A stretch of DNA of 9,830 bases from Syntrophorhabdaceae bacterium (lineage in GTDB: Bacteria; Desulfobacterota; Syntrophorhabdia; Syntrophorhabdales; Syntrophorhabdaceae). The position numbers and the translations under genes were made by a program. The stretch is from the NCBI GenBank assembly GCA_026415015.1, contig JAOAHW010000219.1, positions 1 through 9,830 of the forward strand, given 5' to 3'. The notes below the pieces were generated by a model. It saw nothing but the letters and a program-made list of their open reading frames with translations. It had not been told where the DNA came from and did no database searches. Numbering within the stretch: the first letter of the stretch is position 1; every line of letters begins with the position of its first letter. This document shows positions 6,209-9,830 of the stretch, in pieces.

Positions 6209-7214
6209 AGACGTCGTATCCCTTTTCCTTGAAGAATTTCTGAGCACCTTTATGATATGGCACTGCCCTATTAGAAGCTCCATCTTTTAAATTTATGTTG
6301 AGAGCCTCTTTATGTATCGCAGCCAGTTCTTTTAGGTGTTCAAATATTGCTTTAAGAACATCATAGACGATCTTTTCATCTAAATCCTGATGACACATCA
6401 GAAGATTACCCACTGCAGCGACGGTTGTGTCATATTCAATCCCTGTATATACCTTTTTTGGAATAGTAGATTTGTAATAAACAGGTCCATATTTATCAAC
6501 CATCTTTTGAATAAGTTCATCATGGGATAAAAGAACCATCTTAATACCTGGGGATGCTGCAAGGTCGAGGACGGAGGAGGTGGGAACACCACCATCCCAG
6601 AAATATGCATCTATTTTACCATCTTTTAATGCCCCTGCTGATTCACCTGCGCCAAGCCTGTCCCTTTTCACATCTTTATCAACATTTATACCAGCTGCCT
6701 CAAGCACCCTCAATGCCTTTACCTCTGTACCGCTTCCAGGCGCACCAGTTGAAATCCTTTTGCCTTTAAGGTCTGACACCTTTTTTATACCCTTGCCTTC
6801 TACAGTCACCACATGCATAAGATTGGGATATAAGACTGCAGCTGTCCTGACAGGGAGCGCCTTGCCTTTAAAATGACCCGTTCCCTTAAAGGCATCGTAA
6901 CCTGTATCACCCATAATCAATCCAAAATCTGCCTTTTTAGCTGCAATCAATTTACAGTTATCAACTGATGCAGCAGTAACCTCTGCCGCTGCTTCAACAC
7001 CTGCATACTTTGTTGCAAGACTTGCTATGCCGCCGCCAATTACAAAATAGACACCGCCCATTCCACCTGTTGCAATTGATATCCTCTTTTTACCCTGACC
7101 AAAGACATGGGTTGGACTACTTAAAATCATGGCACTGCCAGCAATTCCTGCGAGTTTCAAGAAGTCGCGTCTTCTAATTTTTTTATCGCCTTCTGAAAAA
7201 AATCCAAAACCCAT
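6201..7214 (-). CDS. TAXI-family TRAP transporter substrate-binding protein with Tat signal
   Basis: A 337-residue periplasmic receptor that captures the solute and delivers it to the fused permease of the same operon. The N-terminus carries a twin-arginine signal, RRRDFLK (14-20), followed by a hydrophobic stretch to about 32 and a probable cleavage near residue 40, so it should be exported folded through Tat. The mature part opens with SIATGGMGGVYFVIGGGIA (46-64), the glycine-rich hallmark of TAXI proteins, and later has STGAPGSGTE (about 155-164). Characterised TAXI receptors bind glutamate/glutamine or 2-oxoglutarate-like acids, which would suit a glutarate or 2-hydroxyglutarate pathway, but ligand specificity cannot be read from sequence. 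A strong GGAGGT ribosome site lies 6 bases upstream of ATG. First gene of the operon, divergent from gctA, overlapping the DUF1850-like gene. Confidence 0.94.
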   Translation of the reverse strand: MGFGFFSEGDKKIRRRDFLKLAGIAGSAMILSSPTHVFGQGKKRISIATGGMGGVYFVIGGGIASLATKYAGVEAAAEVTAASVDNCKLIAAKKADFGLIMGDTGYDAFKGTGHFKGKALPVRTAAVLYPNLMHVVTVEGKGIKKVSDLKGKRISTGAPGSGTEVKALRVLEAAGINVDKDVKRDRLGAGESAGALKDGKIDAYFWDGGVPTSSVLDLAASPGIKMVLLSHDELIQKMVDKYGPVYYKSTIPKKVYTGIEYDTTVAAVGNLLMCHQDLDEKIVYDVLKAIFEHLKELAAIHKEALNINLKDGASNRAVPYHKGAQKFFKEKGYDVFV

Positions 7215-7266
7215 AACAACCTCCTTTTTTGGTTATTTTTAAATCAAAGACAATTCATAAAACCAT

Positions 7267-7294
7267 CTTATGGTATTGTATACAGCTTTGTCAA
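7267..7294 (-). promoter_or_regulatory. Promoter of the TAXI-TRAP operon with an internal palindrome
   Basis: On the minus strand a perfect TTGACA (complement of 7289-7294) is followed after 16 bases by CATAAG (complement of 7267-7272, four of six matches). The palindrome TGTATACA (7277-7284) fills the spacer, which is a classical site for a blocking repressor. The predicted leader to ATG at 7214 is about 45 bases. Confidence 0.5.
7275..7285. promoter_or_regulatory. Putative operator ATTGTATACAG, copy 1
   Basis: The 11 bases contain the perfect 8-base palindrome TGTATACA, centred between the -35 and -10 boxes of the TAXI promoter. The same 11 bases recur at 9272-9282. GntR/FCD-type regulators commonly bind TTGTATACAA-like sites, so a repressor of that kind is the leading guess. 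No regulator gene is in the window. Confidence 0.5.
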
Positions 7295-7370
7295 TGTTTT
7301 TTCAAATCAAGCTTTCTCCATAACTATCAGAAATTTTGAGATTCCTGTGAAACAATCCATAAATAAACAC

Positions 7371-7400
7371 TTGACAATACAAGCCACTTAAAAGCATTAT
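7371..7400 (+). promoter_or_regulatory. Putative promoter of the gctAB operon
   Basis: TTGACA (7371-7376) is followed after 18 bases by CATTAT (7395-7400, four of six -10 matches). The spacing is the same as at the acyl-CoA dehydrogenase promoter and the -10 is similar. The leader to ATG at 7437 is about 30 bases, with AAGGAG at 7424-7429. The divergent TAXI promoter lies about 75 bases away. Confidence 0.5.
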
Positions 7401-7436
7401 ATTTGAATATTATCTCCACTTTAAAGGAGCCTATCA

Positions 7437-8393
7437 ATGGAAAAACTTATGACTTTAGACGAAGCTGTCAGAAAGTTTATTAAAAATGGCAGTCAGATAG
7501 CCTTAGGTGGATTTACAGTTATGCGAAATCCTATGGCACTGGCGTATGAAATTATAAGGCAGGGCATAAAGGACCTTCATATGGTGTGCCATTCCCATGG
7601 TCAGGCACTGGATGTTTTAATAGGTGCAGGATGTGTCAAAAGATTGGAGATAGCATACGGTGGAGCAGGAAGATATGCACCTACCTGCATAAGATTTAAA
7701 AAGGCAATACAGCAGGGAGACATAGAATTTGAAGATTATTCAAACTATCAGATGAGTTTAAGATTTTTAGCTGGCTCTCTAAATATACCCTTTATACCTA
7801 CAAAATCAGGTCTTGGCTCTGATTTATTAAATTATGAAGGGTTCTCAAAAGAGATAAGGACAGAAAGAAAGGTGGCCACTAAAAAGTTTGAGATTATGCA
7901 AAACCCTTTTATTGATGATAAGGATGATGTTGTTCTTTTACCTGCCCTCAATCCTGATGTCACACTCATACATGCCCAGTATGTAGGTGAAGATGGTACA
8001 ATACGAATAAAGGGACTTACTTTTGCAGATATAGAGCAGGCTAAGGCTGCGGACATTGTAATTGTCACCTGTGAAGAAATAGTCCCCCGCTCCTACATCA
8101 GGCTTGACCCTGATCAGAATTCATTGCCACCTTTTTTTGTAGATGCGATTGTAAAAATTCCTTATGGTGCCCATCCAACAGGGTGTTTTGCCTTTTATGA
8201 CTATGACCCTAAACACCTGAATATGTACAGGGTTTATGCCAATGATGATAAAAAGTTCAAGGAATACCTTGATGAGTGGGTTTATGGCATAAAAAATCAT
8301 GAAGAATATCTTAATAAAGTCGGTAGTGATATGCTTATGAAGATAAAGGCAAACCCTGTCATAGGTTATGCAGTAGGTTTGGACAGAAGATAA
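7437..8393 (+). CDS. gctA: Glutaconate CoA-transferase-like subunit A
   Basis: A 318-residue class I CoA-transferase alpha subunit, nearly the length of Acidaminococcus GctA (320). The match recalled along its length is close: MTLDEAVRKF near the start, IALGGFT (21-27), EIIRQGIKDL (38-47), IHAQ (178-181) with DGTIRIKG (186-193), VTCEEI (210-215), VDAIV and PYGAHP (242-247), and EEYLNKVG near the C-terminus. With subunit B it would move CoA between acetyl-CoA and a dicarboxylate such as glutaconate or (R)-2-hydroxyglutarate, in the cytoplasm. It forms a two-gene operon with gctB (17-base gap). The actinobacterial IpdA steroid-ring hydrolase is a homologue, but the dicarboxylate enzyme is closer in sequence pattern. 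The activase and biotin carrier nearby agree with a glutaconyl-CoA route. Exact substrate unproven. Confidence 0.88.
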   Translation: MEKLMTLDEAVRKFIKNGSQIALGGFTVMRNPMALAYEIIRQGIKDLHMVCHSHGQALDVLIGAGCVKRLEIAYGGAGRYAPTCIRFKKAIQQGDIEFEDYSNYQMSLRFLAGSLNIPFIPTKSGLGSDLLNYEGFSKEIRTERKVATKKFEIMQNPFIDDKDDVVLLPALNPDVTLIHAQYVGEDGTIRIKGLTFADIEQAKAADIVIVTCEEIVPRSYIRLDPDQNSLPPFFVDAIVKIPYGAHPTGCFAFYDYDPKHLNMYRVYANDDKKFKEYLDEWVYGIKNHEEYLNKVGSDMLMKIKANPVIGYAVGLDRR

Positions 8394-8410
8394 AACAATG
8401 GAGGTCTAAA

Positions 8411-9178
8411 ATGGCTTTAGAATATTCAGACAATGAGATGATGGCCATAAGTGCAGGCCGTTTTGTAAAAGATGGTGATATAGTCTTTGCCGGGACAGGG
8501 GTCTCCATGCTTGCGGCCACAGCAGCAAAAAGGATTTATGCACCGAAGGCTGTTATTTTTTTTGAGACAGGCGGTATAGACCCTTCTCTCGATGAGATAC
8601 CTATGGCAGTATCAGACCTTAGGGTTATGAGCGGAACATGCCTAAACTCTGGTCTGATAGAAGCATTCTCTATAGTAGGGCACAGGAAACTCCATACAAT
8701 AGCCTTTCTCGGTGCTGCACAGATTGATAAATATGGCAATCTCAATACAACCTCTATTGGCGACTATCACAGACCCAAGACAAGGTTCTCAGGGAGCGGT
8801 GGTGCTTGTGATGTGGCATCATTTGCCTCAGGGGTTATAACATTTATGCAACATGAAAAGAGGAGATTTGTTGAAAGACTCGACTATCTCACCAGTGTCG
8901 GTTGGTATAAAGGTGGTGATTCAAGAACCAGGCTCGGGCTTGTAAGGGGTGGTGCCCTTGCAGTGGTGACAAATCTCGGGGTTATGCGATTTCATGATGA
9001 GACAAAAGAGATGTATCTTGATGAATATTACCCTGGCGTGTCAATAGAAAAGATTATTGAGAATACAGGATTTGAGATAGATGTATCAAGGGCAAAACAG
9101 GCTGTACCCCCTACAGAAGATGAACTCATGACCCTGAGGAACGAGGTAGACCCACAACGACTTATCTGTAAGGCATAA
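8411..9178 (+). CDS. gctB: Glutaconate CoA-transferase-like subunit B, catalytic-glutamate subunit
   Basis: A 255-residue beta subunit (Acidaminococcus GctB is 266). It carries Glu52 in FFETGG, which lines up with GctB Glu54, the residue that forms the covalent glutamyl-CoA intermediate, so the pair should be an active transferase. Other matched blocks are VGTG-like FAGTG (26-30), AKRIYAP (39-45), AQIDKYGNLN, TSIGDYHRPKTRFSGSGGA, MQHEKRRF and NTGFEIDVS near the C-terminus. It works as a heterodimer or (AB)4 assembly with subunit A encoded just upstream. A GGAGGT ribosome site at 8400-8405 fixes the ATG. No GC-rich terminator follows; the 189 bases to the DctP gene contain a separate promoter. 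The presence of the catalytic glutamate argues against a hydrolase of the IpdB type. Confidence 0.88.
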   Translation: MALEYSDNEMMAISAGRFVKDGDIVFAGTGVSMLAATAAKRIYAPKAVIFFETGGIDPSLDEIPMAVSDLRVMSGTCLNSGLIEAFSIVGHRKLHTIAFLGAAQIDKYGNLNTTSIGDYHRPKTRFSGSGGACDVASFASGVITFMQHEKRRFVERLDYLTSVGWYKGGDSRTRLGLVRGGALAVVTNLGVMRFHDETKEMYLDEYYPGVSIEKIIENTGFEIDVSRAKQAVPPTEDELMTLRNEVDPQRLICKA

Positions 9179-9220
9179 TAATTAAAAGGATCATTAAAAA
9201 ATTTTAAATGAATAATATGC

Positions 9221-9249
9221 TTGACAAATAAAGCTTATTAAAGTAGAAA
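9221..9249 (+). promoter_or_regulatory. Putative promoter of the DctP-type receptor gene
   Basis: TTGACA (9221-9226) is followed after 17 bases by TAGAAA (9244-9249, four of six matches). A start near 9256 would give an unusually long leader of about 110 bases before the ATG at 9368; it includes an operator-like palindrome and a small open frame. Read-through from gctB is also possible because no terminator is seen between them. Confidence 0.45.
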
Positions 9250-9271
9250 GTTAAGATATATGGGTTCTAAA

Positions 9272-9282
9272 ATTGTATACAG
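9272..9282. promoter_or_regulatory. Putative operator ATTGTATACAG, copy 2
   Basis: Identical over 11 bases to the element at 7275-7285, in the same orientation relative to the window. Here it lies about 20 bases downstream of the predicted transcription start, where a bound repressor would block elongation or clearance. The match extends one base leftward in AT-rich sequence only weakly, so the shared core is what counts. Confidence 0.45.
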
Positions 9283-9296
9283 TATCCAAAAATGAT

Positions 9297-9365
9297 ATGA
9301 TGACCTTTAAAAGCAAAGGGGGTGATAATTCTAAGTCTTTTTTAAATCATTCAAAAAGGGGGTAA
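9297..9365 (+). CDS. Possible 22-codon leader ORF ahead of the DctP-type gene
   Basis: An open frame from ATGATG at 9297 reads 22 codons and stops with TAA at 9363-9365, two bases before the ATG of the receptor gene and directly after its AGGGGG ribosome site. Such placement would allow translational coupling. I see no convincing ribosome site upstream of 9297 and the peptide (rich in Lys and Ser) has no recognisable motif. A second GGGGGT block at 9318-9323 lies inside it. It may equally be an untranslated leader. Confidence 0.2.
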   Translation: MMTFKSKGGDNSKSFLNHSKRG

Positions 9366-9367
9366 AA

Positions 9368-9830
9368 ATGCCACTAAAAAAGATATTGATTATTTTAATA
9401 AGCATCACTTTTCTATCAGGATTATATCTTGTAGTACCGCATAAGGCTCACAGTCAGTCTCCTATTGTTCTAAAATATGCAAACTTCCCGCCTGCCACAA
9501 CCTTTCCATGTGTCCAGATGGAGCGCTGGGCAAAAGAGGTAGAGAAGAGGACAAATGGCAAGGTAAAGGTTCAGACCTTCCCAGGAGGGACACTCCTGCC
9601 TGCCAAGAGTATCTTTGACGGCGTAGTTACTGGCACTGCTGACATAGGTAACTTTGCCATGAGCTATCAGCCTGGACGTTTCCCTGTTTCAGAGGCCATT
9701 GACCTACCCGTTGGTTTCAACAGCGCACGGGCAGCAAGCCTGCCACTCTTCGACCTTATAGAGAAATACAATCCAAAAGAATTTGAAAAGGTCAAGGTAC
9801 TCACCCTATTTACATGCCCACCTGCAGATT
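9368..9830 (+). CDS. DctP-type TRAP transporter substrate-binding protein, N-terminal part
   Basis: The first 154 codons of a periplasmic receptor; the gene runs off the right edge (full family length is about 330-380 residues). A Sec signal peptide is clear: KK at 4-5, a hydrophobic core at 6-23 and a likely cleavage after AHS at residue 29. The mature part begins with the family pattern IVLKYANFPP (33-42), then MERWAKEVEKRTNGKVKV (51-68), FPGGTL (71-76) and GTADIGNF (89-96). This is the DctP fold, not TAXI, so it marks a second TRAP system beside the first. Its DctQ and DctM partners, if present, lie beyond the window. The ribosome site AAAAGGGGGT (9354-9363) fixes the ATG. Substrate unknown; carboxylates are usual. 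Confidence 0.92.
   Translation, partial: MPLKKILIILISITFLSGLYLVVPHKAHSQSPIVLKYANFPPATTFPCVQMERWAKEVEKRTNGKVKVQTFPGGTLLPAKSIFDGVVTGTADIGNFAMSYQPGRFPVSEAIDLPVGFNSARAASLPLFDLIEKYNPKEFEKVKVLTLFTCPPAD

Noticed and set aside
7437..9178. Steroid-ring hydrolase IpdA/IpdB instead of a CoA-transferase
   Set aside because: IpdAB share the fold, but the long recalled matches to Acidaminococcus GctA/GctB and the catalytic glutamate in FFETGG favour a true transferase.

Overview
The window reads as an accessory-metabolism locus of an anaerobic, Gram-negative-type bacterium. It is AT-rich, leans on AGG/AGA arginine and ATA isoleucine codons, and has strong GGAGG ribosome sites, a Tat-type periplasmic protein and TRAP uptake systems. 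Gene content (a benzoate/glutarate-degrader-style acyl-CoA dehydrogenase, a radical dehydratase activase, TAXI-TRAP genes) resembles syntrophic or sulfate-reducing Desulfobacterota and relatives. That placement is inference from gene content, not a phylogenetic result.

Layout. (1) 1-62, minus strand: the first 20 codons of a 3-hydroxyacyl-CoA dehydrogenase running off the left edge. (2) 63-372: non-coding, with a promoter and a repeat for that gene and a weak hairpin terminator for the next. (3) 373-1290, minus: an MBL-fold hydrolase. (4) 1477-3667, plus: an operon of acyl-CoA dehydrogenase, a 71-residue free-standing biotinyl carrier and a 2-hydroxyacyl-CoA dehydratase activase, closed by a strong intrinsic terminator at 3692-3720. 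(5) 7214-3767, minus: an operon of TAXI solute receptor, DUF1850-like membrane-anchored protein and fused TRAP permease. (6) 7437-9178, plus: two subunits closely resembling glutaconate CoA-transferase (GctA and GctB). (7) 9368-9830, plus: the start of a DctP-type TRAP receptor running off the right edge.

How the genes fit together. CoA-transferase, dehydratase activase, biotin carrier, acyl-CoA dehydrogenase and 3-hydroxyacyl-CoA dehydrogenase each match one step of the hydroxyglutarate/glutaconyl-CoA/crotonyl-CoA route, with TRAP receptors and permease for acid uptake. The catalytic dehydratase subunits (HgdA/B) and the decarboxylase carboxyltransferase and membrane subunits (GcdA/B) are not in the window, so the pathway is an inference and may be completed elsewhere or be a variant.

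Regulation. Five of the six transcription units have a perfect TTGACA -35 element. An identical 11-base motif, ATTGTATACAG, containing the palindrome TGTATACA, lies between the -35 and -10 of the TAXI promoter and again just downstream of the DctP promoter. This suggests that one repressor, perhaps GntR/FCD-like, controls both transport units. No RNA genes, CRISPR array, insertion sequence or prophage features were seen.
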